DNA of 64,000 nt from positions 2,046,001-2,110,000 of the forward strand of contig NC_083396.1 of assembly GCF_030864355.1 (NCBI RefSeq). Reading direction: 5' to 3'. This DNA comes from Cutaneotrichosporon cavernicola (taxonomy: Eukaryota > Basidiomycota > Tremellomycetes > Trichosporonales > Trichosporonaceae). The notes beneath the pieces were generated by a model. That model had not been told where the DNA came from. It ran no database searches and saw only the letters and a list, made by a program, of their open reading frames with translations. Of the stretch, positions 1 to 13,027 are shown in pieces. Position 1 is the stretch's first letter. Every line of letters starts with the position of its first letter. The position numbers and the translations under genes are program-made.

Positions 1-2542
1 GAGAGCCTCCGAAACTGGAGGCTCTCGCGTCATAGTGGATGGAGCAGCAATCGGCGTTGGCGGTGTGAGATCGATCGGAGGGAGCAGAGGCGGCAGGGCG
101 TCTATGAGGCCGTCCGAGATCGCCGACTCGTGAGAGTTGCTGCTCTCGTCGCTAAGAGGGTCCACGGACGAGGGACGAGCTGCTAGCATTTCGTGCTGGG
201 CATCGGACATTGATGGGGATGGTACCCGTGAAATGGGCTCTGGTGAGGTTGAGAGGCTTGACCCCGAGATCACGACGTAGTCGTCTGAAGATGTGGCGCT
301 GGTGTCGCCCGGCTCAGTGCAGTGCGCTCTCTCGCCTGCCTGGGATCCGTTCCAGTCCAGAGCAGCCAAGCGTTCCGCCTCAACAAGCAGTCTCGAGTGC
401 CGAATAGGCTTGAGGATCCAAGATTTACGCGTCGTCGCGCGTTGGCTGAGACGGTGCTCATCCTTTCGACGCGCAGGAAGAGGAGCTGGCTTGGAGAAGC
501 CGCCTTGTTGTCCCTCAGTGGAGGTGCGAGGGACTACTGTTGGGCTCTGGGACAGGCTCTCCGCCGTGATCATCTGCGAGGGTTGGATGGATTCCGGGTT
601 TCTGTTCGCGGCCGCCATCAACCGTGATCCCCACTCGAGAGATTCGGTCGCGAGTGCCCGCAGTCTCGTGCTCGACTCGCTCAGCTGCTCAGCATGATGG
701 AGGAGCGTCACGCCATGAGCGTTAAGCAAGTGGCTCGCTGCCAGAAGCAGCGACTCGGCGGTATCGGGAGGGACACAATGCGTCGAGCAAGGGGAGGCGC
801 TTGTGGGGGTAGCCAACGAATCGCTCGGCGGTGTCCACTGCGAGGATGATCGCGAGAGACCAGGAGGGGAGGACGATGAGGTGTCGAGGCCGGAGCTGGA
901 GAGATCGCTTGCGCTGTTGCTCTGCTGGACACTGTCGTGGGGCATGAGGTACAGGAGGCCGAGAGCGCCAGATGTCTGCCTTTCGTCCTTGGGCGGCATC
1001 TCGTTCTCCTCCTCCGAGTGGGAATGTATGTCGGCATTCTCCGCGTACAGGCTGCGCACTGCCTCCTCGACAATGCTGCCGCAACTGTTGCGCCGCCGGC
1101 GCGTGTTGTCATGGTAGAACCGGTGGGTCGTTTCGGCGTCAGAGCCGTCATCTGTCACACCGAACGCTCCAGACTGCCGGTTTGCTGACCGGATAGCGGG
1201 CCGGGGTGGCTCGTCGCGGTCTGGTCTGGCTAAAGTGCTGAGTGGAGAAGGTGTGGGCGACTTAGTTAGCCTGCGAGCAGCATCCTGCCCGAAGCGTGAA
1301 ATGAGGGATGCGAAGCGGGCTGACCGGCGGCGCAGTGGAACGTCGGAACGCGAATCTTCCATTCCGTCCAGGCTGAAATCGTCGGGGACGGGCACCAGAA
1401 CGCGCTCAGGCAGGCCCTGGGGTGAAGGGCTGGGTGGTGGGGTGAGGCGCGGGCTACCGTTGCTCTTCACGCATACACGGCGTGGTGACGGTGAGTCGTC
1501 GGGGTTGTTGCGCTGTGCGTGGTTTGACGAAAGGAGAATGAGGCTGTTGCCGCGAGTGAGGGGAAGAGCTTTTGCCAAAGGGGTGAACGAGGGGTAACCG
1601 AGGGCCGAGGCTGGGCGTGGATTGACATGATGTGCGCGTCCAGAGGAGAAAGAGCGTCTGTTGTTCTTGATTCCGGGCTTTGTACGGTAGGGTGCCACAG
1701 CCGAGAGGGGCCGTTGTGGACGTTCGGGACTACGCTGTTCCATAGGCTTCTTGTTCCCCTCGTCGGTGTGGCTGTTGTGTTCCTTGGGTCTCAGCGTTGG
1801 TCATAGTCTAGCTCACCGTCCCAAGTGCCCCAACCGGTGCCATTGTTGGGGTTGACTCGTCAGTGGAGGATTGGATGTTGTCAACATCATGAAGGATAGC
1901 CACATGAGGCCCTTTGAGAGTCGGAGACCGTAGCGGCTGTGGAGGCGAGTAATGCGGTGATGTTGTGGGGCACGGCTGCCCGGGTGTAACGTTCTGTATC
2001 TCGATTTGGCCTCCGTTCGGTGAGGGTCCGAGTCTGCGCCGATCAGTAACCGACAATCTAATGGATTAAGCGCAACTATACCTCGTGGAGATTGGCTCTG
2101 GGACCGCGCGCCGGCCTCTACTCTTTTGAGCCTGCCCTGGCAGTGAACCAATTGATATTGGGGACGAGCTCATTCCTGTAACGTAGGGGGAAGGTGAGAG
2201 TGGCGGTGGAGGGGCGGGACGCGCTGGGATCAACTTGGGATAAGCATTGCGGCGAGGGTGAGGGTGAACTTGGGTACGGATGTGGTGAATGTGATTAGCG
2301 CAAGGGGAGGCCTTGAGGTGTGGGCAAGGTGAGGGAATGTTGGTTGACAAGTTGGCATTGCCCGTGTTGGTGCTTGGGGAAGGTGTGTGTGAAGGTGGGT
2401 GAATTGGCACGTTGGGTAAGGGAAGAGAAGCCGAAGTCTCTGCAGACTTTGGTTCTCGTCCCACAGGTGTCTGAGGCATGTGCTGTGGCGTGCTGGTTTC
2501 CGTGATTGGGGAGAGGCGACGCGTACTCTCTGTCGACGACAT
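1..2542 (-). CDS. Pro/Ser-rich protein of unknown function, C-terminus beyond window
   Basis: I do not recognise the product. Reading starts at the first in-frame ATG (2542) and continues in three exons, 2542..2082, 2033..1817 and 1782..1, still open at base 1, so the gene is cut by the window edge. Intron 1 (48 nt, GTATAG...GCGCAG, branch-like TTACTGAT) holds an in-frame TAA, so splicing is required. Intron 2 is only 34 nt and less certain. The roughly 820 visible residues are rich in Pro, Ser, Thr and Arg, with many SP/TP steps (for example SPTPSPLS and PPPSPSPQ) and a basic patch RRRSARF. One likely helical part lies near 780..600 (SLLLAASHLLNAHG, then LRALATESLEW). Most of it looks disordered; a regulatory or scaffold role is a guess. 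The frame stays open upstream of 2542 without ATG, so a further 5' exon is possible. It is divergent from the FAS1 gene at 4184. Confidence 0.6.
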
Positions 2543-3214
2543 GGGCGCGTCCTCGTTCGCTTCGCCTCGCCTGGTGACAGACTGATGAGGGAAAGGTGGG
2601 GTGGTAGGGACACCAAAGATGTGCAAGAAGAGTGAATGGGATGAAGGAGCGTGCAGTTTTGATTCTACGAGGGTTGATTCGAGTTGAGGAGAGATAATGT
2701 ATTAAGAAAAGAGGTGATGAGAGGAAGGTGTTGTAAGTGGTGATGATGATAGAGACCCACCAAAGTTAATAGTGACGCAATGAACAGAGATTGGGGTTGA
2801 TTGAGTGTCATGACATTACAATCATCTAGGGTGACCTCGTAAGTGGAGAGAGGGCAAACAGGGAGGGGGCCAAGAGGGGCCCTGGCGCCCCAGAGGCTCC
2901 GGGGTAACCCCAAGTGAGGAGGTCAACGAGGTGCAAGGTGCGAGGTGCGAGGAAAGGGGCAGAAAGGGTGCGAGGACAAGAGTAGATTGATGTGAGAATG
3001 ACTACCCCGGGAATGACTGGATTTCTTGATATGCAAATGTGCCGATTAGTATACTCTGCGCCTCAGCGTGCGGCGTTGATAGCCACTCATTAGTTGTGCC
3101 TAGTTCTCAGATCAGCCACAGAGCCACTGACGTCTGTTGCGATGGCGCGGACAAGGTACGCAAATGTGGGGTAAGATGGTGAATCTGCTGAATCTGGTGT
3201 AGAAAAGAGAAAAC

Positions 3215-3257
3215 GAGGACAAGAGGACAAGAGGACAATTGGACAAGAGGACAAGAG
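3215..3257. repeat. tandem repeat, 8-bp unit GAGGACAA
   Basis: Five imperfect copies of a purine-rich 8-mer (GAGGACAA and the variant ATTGGACAA). Confidence 0.85.
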
Positions 3258-3304
3258 TATTAGCGATTGCAAGGGTAGAGACGTAGAGGATCTCCATATT
3301 CCAT

Positions 3305-3345
3305 GACCACGAGACCACGAGACCACGAGACCACGAGGCCACGAG
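3305..3345. repeat. tandem repeat, 8-bp unit ACCACGAG
   Basis: Four perfect copies of ACCACGAG followed by the variant GCCACGAG, 45 bp after the purine-rich repeat. Confidence 0.9.
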
Positions 3346-3868
3346 AGCAGGCCCATGATCCATGATCTGCGGCACAGATCGACCTCACTCGCCCTCAGTC
3401 TCCTCGCGTCCTCGGAATCGCAAACTGCAGTGTAGCGCTAGTGCACAGCTGTTGCCTGGGTGAAGTGGTGAGTCAGGTTCATGTCCCAGCAACGTGCGTA
3501 CTTGTATGTGTTTGAGATGTTAGATGGCTGAATAGCAATGAGAGCAACGCGAGGTCCGCCTAATCGTGAGATACAGAGCAAAGAGGAGAGAGATGAGGAT
3601 AAGCTCGATTTCGGATGTAGTCATGGCTATTTGCAAGGCGACATTCCAAGCGACATTTCGTGACGTCACGCCAGCCTCTATGCGTTCTGCAACTTACAGT
3701 ATCTCGCACCGTTTCCACTTGCCAAACCAACCAACCCCGGGGTCGGGTGATGGCATGCGCAATACCTGCGTACCTGCGGGTATGTTAGATTCATCCAATG
3801 CACTCAGTTAAATCTGTACCCCAGATCTTGCGATATCACTTGCGATCTTGCGACTAGAGCTCTTCGCA

Positions 3869-3901
3869 GATCGGATCAGATCGGATCAGATCAGATCAGA
3901 C
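3869..3901. repeat. GATCGGATCA/GATCA direct repeats
   Basis: GATCGGATCA occurs twice in tandem, followed by shorter GATCA units, about 280 bp upstream of the FAS1 start codon. It could be a promoter element or a neutral simple repeat. Confidence 0.8.
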
Positions 3902-4183
3902 TCCCACATGTGCATCCGCCACCCCAGAAATGTGCGCATTTGAGGCCCATCTCGTCGTGTTGCGCATCGAGCATCGCGCACCCGCAGCCCATGGCAGTCG
4001 ATGACGCGTGCCACGAGCTCTCACTCTCAGGTCTACGCCCGCAGCATGTTAATGCCCATGGGCATGCCGAACCGGGCCCCAGGCCGCTTCTCCTCGTCTC
4101 ATTCCCACTGACACGTGACACGCCAACGTCATCGCGCAGCACCATAAAGGCAGTACAGCACCATCTTCACACACTAATGCACC

Positions 4184-5512
4184 ATGAGGCTCGCCACACT
4201 AGTATTTGCACCGCTGGCGCACGCGTTCGTGATCCCCTTCGAGTGGGATGTACGCTGGACCACGAATGCGGTCGAGAGCGTTCTCGGTGAGAAGCAGACG
4301 ATTTGGAAGATGATCAAGGACGATGACAAGTACACGCGCATCGTGCGGATCCTCGAGGTAGGTCTCTTTTCTCCTCCACATTGACACCAGTTTGAGGGCT
4401 CGGTCAAGAAGGAGCTCGACAAGGATGCGCTTATAACGTTCTTTGCGCCGAACAATGAGGGTCTTACTCCCCCGAAACACCGCACCGAGGAAGTACCCTC
4501 GCTCTCGTATGTCGCTCAAGCCCTAGACGAGGAGCCGTGGCTGCTCGACGACGGCGGTGACGACGACGACGATAAGGATAAGAAGAGGCGCCGCAAGATC
4601 CTGAAGCGCATCGCACACGCCGTGCTCAAGTACCACATTCTGCCGGATTCGCACGACGCAGCGTCCCTCGCGCAGAACAGCACGATGGCGACAACGCTCC
4701 ACCCGCATGACGGGAGCGCGGACGGCCTAGCCCGCCGCATCCATATTGGCAAGGAGCTTGTCCCTCCTGGAATCAGCATCAACTTCTATGCACGGGTCAA
4801 GAGCTCGGCCGGGGCGTCTAACGGGCAGGTGCACGAGCTCGCGCACCCTCTCTTCCCGCCCGCGTCGGTCTTTGACGAGATGTTCATCGCGTCGCGCTGG
4901 CTCTCGACTTCGACGTCTGCGATCCAGCGCGTCGGAGGGGCCAAATACCTCGAGTGGGGGTATGACCGGGAGAAGAGCAAGCCTGGGAAGCCCGTGTTCT
5001 CGGGTACGCCTCTGACAACGTTCTTCGCTCCGTCGAACCAGGCGTGGAACTGCCTCCCACACCGCCTGCACCTGTTCCTCTTCTCCCAGTTTGGACGGCA
5101 CGCGCTGCGCAAGCTCCTCATGTACCATGCTGTACCGCATACGCTCGTGCACGCCGAACTGGTTCACCACGCCGAGCACAAGAAGGCCGAGGCTGAGCTT
5201 GGCTCATTGAACGACCCGAGCTTCCGCCACGAATTCGAGGTCCACTCTGCCCTCGGCTCACCACTCAAGATCGTCGCGGAAAAGAAACGCGTCCTCCCCA
5301 TCGAAGGGGCTGTCGTCACTTCCATGACTGTCAACGGGGTTAGCGTCAAGGTCCTAGACGTAGTCGCCTCGAATGGAGCGTGGCATATCCTCGACAAGGT
5401 CCTCTGTCCGCCACACAAGCACAAGCCGCATATGGCCGACACTGATCCCTGGGATGACTGGGAGGACTGGTTCCTTACCTGGGCGGAGGACGCCCGCATC
5501 CAGGGATGGTGA
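4184..5512 (+). CDS. fasciclin (FAS1) domain protein, two domains, secreted
   Basis: FAS1 domains are cell-surface or extracellular adhesion modules. Exons are 4184..4357 and 4391..5512; the 33-nt intron (GTAGGT...ACACCAG) has an in-frame TGA. The product is 431 aa. The N-terminus MRLATLVFAPLAHA looks like a short signal peptide. Domain 1 shows the FAS1 pattern ITFFAPNNEGL and VLKYHILPDS; domain 2 shows TTFFAPSNQAWNCLP, LLMYHAVPHTL and NGAWHILDKVLCPP, the usual C-terminal signature. An acidic, lysine-rich insert (DDGGDDDDDKDKKRRR) sits inside domain 1. The tail is Trp/Asp-rich (DPWDDWEDWF) with no GPI signal, so the protein is probably soluble and secreted or vacuolar. The match to the family is by motif only. 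Confidence 0.88.
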
Positions 5513-8500
5513 TGATCAAAGTGGAGTGAGTGTGCCTTAATAATCGACGTGAGTTCAGAAGTCCCAGTAAAAGCAACAGCAAAAGTAGTGGTAGTATGCA
5601 AGACTGTAGGCGATAAAGCATATGTACGAGTCGAGGTAGTATTCCGATGCAAATGCTCCAGAGTCGAGAGGCCTGCCGCAAGGCCAAGTTGGAAGCAGTC
5701 GCAGTTGGCAGCACATTACGTCTCAGGATGCAGTACGATCGTATTTCAGTCGGGGTAGTCACCCTTCCATATGCCCGTCGTCGGACACCTCCGGTCCTCG
5801 CATCCTCGGCTGCACATGGTCGCGTTTTGCGGAGACAAGTGCCAGCACATTACACATCACATTGCGCCTTCATATCCTGATGTCTAGGTGTCTCCTATCT
5901 CACATGAAATCCCGTCGTGAGGACGGCTCTCAAAAGTCTCAACCATCCTGATTCCAACATGTAGCTGATGCCTCGGTTCCAGCAAGTCTCCAGCTAGGCA
6001 ATGTCCCGAAATCCTAGCCCGAGGTTCAGTATGCGCCATGTATCAGCATGGTATGCCAGTCCCCATTTGTTCCCCCTTTGTTGGCCTGAGCTCTCAGCCA
6101 TGCAGCCCGCTCCAGCACCTCAAAAAATAGATTTCGGTTCCAAGTTTCCGTCGACCGGCTATCAACAGTACGGGTTTTGACCACTAGATGACCGGATCAC
6201 GGCGCTCGCTACGCCAGGTGCACATTTGTCTCGGGGGCCAGTCGGATCATGAGGCGTTGCTTGTCACATGAATAAACGAAAAAGCACGCAAAGATCCCAC
6301 CCCAAACCCAAACGTCCCTAATACCCAGAATCCAGAACCGAGAATTCAAAAATGAACAGCCTCTCGTCATACTGTATTGAGCTCGCGTGACCCATTCACC
6401 CAGGTTTCCGTTCGTCTCGGACTGGTACTCCCGCAGCCCGTTGCCGCTGACCTCACACTGTCTAGAGCCTAGTCTAAAGTAGCCGTGGCTCACAAAGGGT
6501 TCCCCCGAATGCTTCCACAGCGGCTCTACCCAGGCCACCAACGTGGAATGTTCCGCGCTGATTCCGGTGGAAGGTAGGACTTGTGGAATGGGATCGCACC
6601 TCGAGTCAACCCATGGGAACGGATCTCGCCAAGCGCTTATGTGGCCGACGACGAGCTGGGAACATTGGGGCGTACCGGAACAGAGCCGCAAATAGTGTCA
6701 ACCGTTCAACTGGGGTGACGCTCGGGGTGCTAAGGTGCTATCTTGAAAAATGACGACGAGAACGTGCTATGAGAAGTAAACGTACAGCCGCCGCTGACAA
6801 TCTTGAGATTAGACGAGAACGTGCTTGCAATCCCATGGTATGTTTTGACGTCGCAGCCGTGAGGGTCGCGGATACTCGACATACACTGGCGTATCAAGAG
6901 GAAGGGCTGAGCCGGCTCTCCTTGGACCACATACTGATGACGCGATAATGTCGTGATTTGGTCCCATAGCCTGTTAACCACGACGGGTGCTGAGCTAACC
7001 TCGGTCAAAGGCCAGTGATTGCTCAACGGACGGTTCAGTTACTGTACCCGCTCACGTGTACTGTCTATGCTATGCAGAGGCTGGGAGGCGAGTTTAGGAG
7101 CCGTTCTCGCTCCCACGCTTCGCGAGCGATTGGTGGGGCCTGCTCAACCGAGGTCCGTTAGCCGTTCTCACGTGTACGCAGCGTCTCAATGTCGGGGCGG
7201 TGCGCGATTAATCCCCGGATTCATGGGGTAACCGCTCACGTGCACCGAGGTTATGCGGTGCGAGCCATATCGCTGGCTCATATCCCAACCTTGAGTCCAA
7301 GGTCGACACAACATGTAGCGAGGAATGTCTGCCAGCGCCTAGCGTAGCGTAAGGCAGTGTAGTGTAGAGACAGCCGCTTTCGTGAGAGTGAGACGTCACC
7401 TCGACAACGCGGTGCACAAAAACATTATTATTAGCAAGTTACGATTACTGCGGGTACAGTAGTGTGTCAGTGTTGCCCTGTTGTCTCACGTCCAATTCAA
7501 CCACCAGCCATCAAGGTGAGACAGTGCCTTCTGTATACGTATTAATGCGAATGGGATGTGTAGATCATGCTGATCGTGCGGATCGCGCCACGGTGCCTCT
7601 CGACTGGTGCGGATCACACTGTTGTTGTTGTCGAAATCGCTGAACCGCGGCTGATGAGTGATGGCTTTAGATTGTATGCCGTGCGTTAATTGCCAAGTAA
7701 CCCTTGCTTCTACGTGATCGTATACGTGAAGCTCGTTGTCAGCTCGTCTCGACATCTGGCAGGCTGACACTGAACGCAGTACTCCTGACGACGGCCAAGC
7801 TGACATTGTCTAGTTCAGCTCAAGGTCCGAGGCCCGAGGTCTAGTCTAGGTCTAGGTCGAGGTCGAGGTCCAAGAACGAGGTCCAGCCTTGTCTGTCGGC
7901 GTGCGGGCATTAAACTACACAGCCCGCTCCTCGGCCGCTTCCGGGGCGGGGATGGCGAAGGTGGCGAGGCTGGCCCTAGCTAGAGTTCTACAGAGTTCTG
8001 CAGAGTTGAGCAGAAACTCTATCGGAGAATAGATAGCGTCAGGCTGGTACGCATGCATTGTTCATCCTACCAGTCCCGACGGGTACAAAACGTACCGGAA
8101 ACGGCGATATGCGCGGCATGATCAGTGTACTGCATGTTCGGGTCAGGTACTCGGTTGCAACTTTGTCAGCCTCGTCATGTGGACTCTATGACACTCATGC
8201 GGGACACATGCGACCATTGCCGCCGTTGGGGAACGGGGGTATTTAGAGCACATCTATTACGATACAGACCAGGTCCGTTCGCGTCGTGTGGGCGGCGACT
8301 TGGGTGCAACTCCCTTCAACCCGAGTCGAGACTCGGTCTGACGTTGTGCCGTTTAACTGTGCCCAACCAGTGCACAACCAGTGCATAACGCACAGCAACC
8401 CTCAGCAAGCGAGGATTAGTATAGCTAGTATAGGTCACGGACAGATCCGTAACGATGATCGGATCCACCTCAATCTCTAGTGACAGTGACGCAGCCTCTT

Positions 8501-10000
8501 TCCCTCTCCGGACCTCGAGAGTGCCTCCCAATTCTTCAGACGTCACTTCCCGGTGAACCCGCGATGGACGTTGGACACCCCGAATTTCCTCCCGACCTCC
8601 CGAGTTTCACAGTCACGCACCACTTTTCATCCCACTTTTTCGTTTCTTTTCGTCGCGTAGTGATCGTAATGACGCGTGGCCAGCGCCATAGAATCGGGTC
8701 ACGTGCGTTTTTTTTACCTTTTCCCCAAATTACTAAATTGCCCAACTGATCAACTCGTCCGCCAAGCGCACCCGCTAAGGGCCAATGTGGCCTCTGCCGT
8801 CTTGCCCGCGCACGTACTTGTCAAGTTGCCCGCACGCCCACCATTCCAACCATTCACCTGATAATACCCAGGTACGGTGCCAAGCACATTACCCGTTGGC
8901 ACGTTGACAGCTTCCGCGGCCGAGAGCACGGGGTCCCCGTGGCCCCCCCCCCGACCCCGCGATTGGTGCAAAGCAGAGCTTGTCTTGTAGTGGGACCTTA
9001 GGTAGTCGACTACCCTATGTATGACGCCGTAGACACCCTACAGTACTTCTATAGCAATTATAGCAATGGGACGATGGCATGCAAATGTCAAGGTAGCAGG
9101 CCGCGGATCTGTTGCCAACAAGTCCTCTTAACTGCAGGCCACAGGAGAAAGCGGCAGGCGCGTTTGAAAGACAACGGGTGATGAATTGATCAAGAGAAGT
9201 GTGTCAATGACACGCGTACATGTAAAGTGGGCTATGGCGGGCACATGGACGCACCTGAACTGCAAAAGAAAAGAGGGGGATGACGTGTACTGCAAGCTGA
9301 GCAGAGTGCCAAGTGTGGGGTCTTCTCCTGCCTTGCACGTACCTATGACCCAGCATATTCCGGTCCTTTTCCTGTGCCTGGTGAACAGGGTCCGAGCATA
9401 CAGATCAATAATATGCAGTTCAAGGTACAACGTCCAAGCTTGGTCAAGCTGCGGCCGCAAAATAAAAGTAAACAGGGATTAATAGGGTACAACAGGGGCT
9501 TAAAAATAGGGACTGGAATGGCTGACGCTCGGGCTCCTTTCGTCTTGTGGCTCGATACGTGGCTCCATATTGCTTCTGAACCCTGAAGTGTACACACGGA
9601 GGCATGAGAGTCATTTCTACCAAGATCGGGGACACTGCCTAACTTATTGACAAGCTGACGCTCGATTATGATAGTGACATTGTCAGGGTCAAACAGTCAC
9701 CCCCCAGCTCCTTGTCTCACAAGAAGAGACACGCAAAGACATTCAGTTTTCGTCAGGGAACAAGGGGAAAAGGTGGATTTGGTTTATTGACGGTAACATT
9801 ATGTCAGACCTAGTTTTTTACTGATGCTGCAAGTGAGAATTAGGATCAAAGTATAGTCTGAACACGGTTACAAACAGTGCACATTCAGCACCTCAACGTA
9901 CTACTCTCTACTCTCATAAAACGGAATTCCTCGGTTTACCCGCAGTCGAACCTTGCACCTGGAAGACCAGTCTGCGACTACCGCCTTGTCCTCTAACCGA
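5513..10000. other. gene-poor stretch, no supported gene
   Basis: About 4.5 kb with no frame that shows the C/G-ending codon pattern of neighbouring exons and no recognisable domain. The longest open frames (for example 6209..6691 minus) lack family motifs and credible start context. The composition is mixed, with many stops in all frames. It could hold noncoding transcripts or distal promoter elements; nothing in the sequence proves this. Confidence 0.5.
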
Positions 10001-10390
10001 CTACCGCCGCCTCCGGCTCCACCGGCTGCGGCCGCATACCACCCAAGCTCCCCAGCCAGGATAACCGGGATACCTACCTAACACACACATATCACGCACC
10101 TCCACATCCTAAGGCCTGTATGTGCTTTCCCCACCAACATTTATCCACCACCGCCTCCCCAGCCATCGCCTTCTCCATCACAATCACCATCAACATTGAC
10201 ACATCCATTCACAACCACTACTCCACGGCTAGCGCCAATATCGCCGTGACCATGCACCATTAGCGACGCGCAACATAATCACTAGAGCCTTCTGGCCGCA
10301 ATCCAGCCCCGTTCGGCACCCGCCCCCGACCGCCACCAACCAAATCCAAGTCCCTTTCCTTTAGTCTTCTTCTTCCACATTGAATCCTTA

Positions 10391-10421
10391 CCCCCCCCCC
10401 CCCCCCCCACCCCCCCCCACC
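10391..10421. repeat. poly-C tract
   Basis: A run of 18 C, then A, C9, A, CC on the plus strand. The opposite strand is a G-run able in principle to form a quadruplex. Confidence 0.9.
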
Positions 10422-11902
10422 CAACCCTCCCACCCCTGACCCCGGTACCCCGGACGCGTCAACCAACAACCAGCAACCAGCGCCTCTCTTCCAACTGCGT
10501 CTTATCGACTTGCGCCAACTGTTTCACTACTGTTATCCGCGCTGGATATCACGCTTGATATCGCGCTGCGCGATTAACGGCGAATCGAACAAGTGCTGTC
10601 TACTACGCTGAGGTGTTTCCGCTATTCGTGCGGATTGCTTTCTTTCACCCCGCACCTCACGCCGACGCCAGCTTCACCTTCCCTCACTCCTCCCTAGCGT
10701 ATACGTCGACCACTACTAGCCGCCGTCGCCGACGTCGCTTCAAAGCATAACAACTCCGTCCTACACGTTTATACCCTACCTCATCCCCACAAACGTACGA
10801 CGTATTGTCAATTGGTAAGTCAGCCTCCCTTCCGGCTTGTGCACCCGGCCCACAAACTTTGGCCCAACCGAGCATGATGCTGACACCTCGTCTGCTTGTC
10901 TTCCTCTGCATAATTCTATCATTTTGGCTCCTCATCCACACGGCCCACATGCCCACATGCGACATGAACTCCCTGCCCGTCAATGTCGACCGTCACCCAC
11001 CTGTCGGTGCGGCGCTTACCCTTTGCCTGGTGCGCACAACCATGACCTGGCCATTCCTCGTCAACTCCAACCCACCGCCTGATTACCATCTCCTTTTGTG
11101 CACTATGGCCCGCGTGTGTTACCCTGCGTAATTTACCTGTTACCGACTGGTCTTGCTTTTGTTGAATAACGCCACGTTATCCCGTGTACCGGATACCGAC
11201 CAACAATTAATTCATGCATTACCCAAATACAAACTGTTCGCCTCCCGCATCACCGCCACGCCCATCCCGCCACGCCACGTCCGTTCCATCCCATCATTTT
11301 GAACCGTCACATCCGCCGCTACCATCGACGTCGACAATCTATCGGCTATCCATGCACACACACGCATACCCCGCTCTGGTTTTTTTTTTCCTCCGCTGCC
11401 AATCTCGATCCGATCTGGTGTACGTTTACCGTTTTCTCCTTCCGTGGCCCCGCACGAACCGCACACACCCTGTGCCACATCAACCCTATCTGAACCTTTC
11501 TACGCCTCGTCGAAGCTCGTCCCCCTCAACCTAACACCAACGGATACTTTTCATGACCGTGCCCGTCTGTGCGCTTCTCCACGACGACTACCTCTCCCCA
11601 CTTCAGCACCCTAGCGCTTCGCAAACTCTTCTCGTTCCTGGTGACCAAAGCGCTCGCTTCCTCACTTGGCCACCCTCAAGTCCTCAAAACCAATCGCGCC
11701 TAGACGCATCTGAGGCACAGTGAGTCGCCGTGGTCCCTCTTCCTTGTACTTGCCCTATCTCCGTCTCTGCCTGCCCGGCCGCGGGATAAGCGGCATGCCC
11801 CCTCCCCCTCCCCGCGTGTGCTGTGGAAAGCCCGCAAGGAGGTATGTGTGATCACCAGCGTTCCCGAGACCATTGCGAAGACATTCCAGGTCAACAGATG
11901 GG

Positions 11903-11937
11903 ATGGCGTATGGCGTATGGCGTATGGCGTATGGCGT
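11903..11937. repeat. tandem repeat, 7-bp unit ATGGCGT x5
   Basis: Five perfect head-to-tail copies of ATGGCGT, followed by a degenerate copy (GCGGCGT). Confidence 0.9.
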
Positions 11938-12790
11938 GCGGCGTGACCTGCCATCTGTCGCCTTTGCTGTGTGACCTTGTTTGGGGACGTGTTGACCGGA
12001 CCGGTCATCTGTGTGTAACATTTGGTTTGCACAGTATGGTGCGGTGGGCGGTGCGGGGATCCAACGGAATCGAGGGATGCTCGAGGGGTATTCAAGGATC
12101 CCCTTTGAGCGATACCAAGGCGTATCCCTGTCACTCGACCCCTCTCTCTCTCCCTCACCATACCCCGCATGCCCAATCCTCAATCCTCCCTGTAGAGCAC
12201 TCTTTGAGACTGTTCGGTCCGAAGACTAGATTGCTGCGGACTGGGGTACCATGAGATGTGGGGTTTGCGGGCAGGTGTGGGGTTTGCGGCACAGGACCAG
12301 AGGGTAGACATCAGTCTTCTCTCTCCTCGTCTTCTGTCACCATTGCACCATCATCCTCTTTTTGTACATCATTCATTACACTCTCAAATTCAGTGTTGGC
12401 TCTGGCCACTCTGGCCTCGCCCTCGCACTCGCCCTCGCACTCGCACTCGATAGTCTCTGTCCTCTCATACCTTGACTACCGGGCGAGCATTCTCATCTTC
12501 CTCTTCTCTCTAAGAAATCTACTTGTACTCCACACATCATTGTCCTTCCTCTTGGCGATTGATCGCTGACCACGCCCTCGCCACGCACCCTCTCAACTCG
12601 CAACCCCGTCACTTGCAACCCACTCGCATACTCGCCTCGTGCGACGTCGCCCCTCCTCGCCCTGTCCCTTCTCACGCGCATTTGCGATCTCTCTCACGCC
12701 CTCGCACACCTCTTGTCCTATTACCCATTCCCCTCACCCCCGCCGTATCACCCAATTGCCGACGGTCGACCATCACACATACCCACCCTA

Positions 12791-12795
12791 AACAC

Positions 12796-12826
<31 letters not shown>

Positions 12827-12828
12827 TA
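12791..12828. repeat. CA microsatellite
   Basis: Interrupted (CA)n run about 240 bp upstream of the start codon at 13070. Confidence 0.9.
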
Positions 12829-13003
12829 TCGTATACTCATCGTCTTCACCCCATCGTCGCTCCAACAACCCCGGTCTCGTACTACAGATCGCTGTGACTT
12901 GCTTCCGCATCCTTCTCTCCCCAAACAAAAGACTGCAAGCCAGCCCAGTCCTCTATCATCCTTTGGTCTATCCGCAACTCGTTCCAACTCGTCTCAAAAG
13001 TTG

Positions 13004-13027
13004 ATGCTTCACCTCAACGCGACATAA
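13004..13027 (+). promoter_or_regulatory. short upstream ORF before the Ecl1-type gene
   Basis: ATG at 13004 opens a 7-codon frame (MLHLNAT, TAA at 13025..13027) that ends 42 nt before the main start at 13070. If it lies in the mature leader it would be met first by scanning ribosomes and could tune translation. Its presence in the mRNA is inferred. Confidence 0.4.

Larger units (their letters stand above)
2543..4183. promoter_or_regulatory. divergent intergenic region with short tandem repeats
   Basis: No convincing gene is seen. The 1.6 kb separates two divergent genes, so it should hold both promoters. It contains three clusters of short direct repeats: 8-bp units at 3215..3257 and 3305..3345, and GATC-containing units at 3869..3901. 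Open frames here use unrelated codons and have no recognisable protein features. Confidence 0.5.

Noticed and set aside
2543..2626. Upstream extension of the first minus-strand gene (frame beginning near 2626)
   Set aside because: The frame is open but begins at TTG, not ATG; ATG 2542 is the first normal start.
6209..6691. 160-codon open frame on the minus strand
   Set aside because: No domain and mixed codon third positions unlike nearby exons; random frame in gene-poor DNA.
9940..10035. tRNA-like segment on the minus strand (GTAGTCGGTTAGAGG and AGGTTCGACTGC)
   Set aside because: A- and B-box-like words are present but no consistent cloverleaf or acceptor pairing was found.
11903..11937. 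CRISPR-like array
   Set aside because: Perfect head-to-tail 7-bp units without spacers; a simple tandem repeat in a eukaryote.
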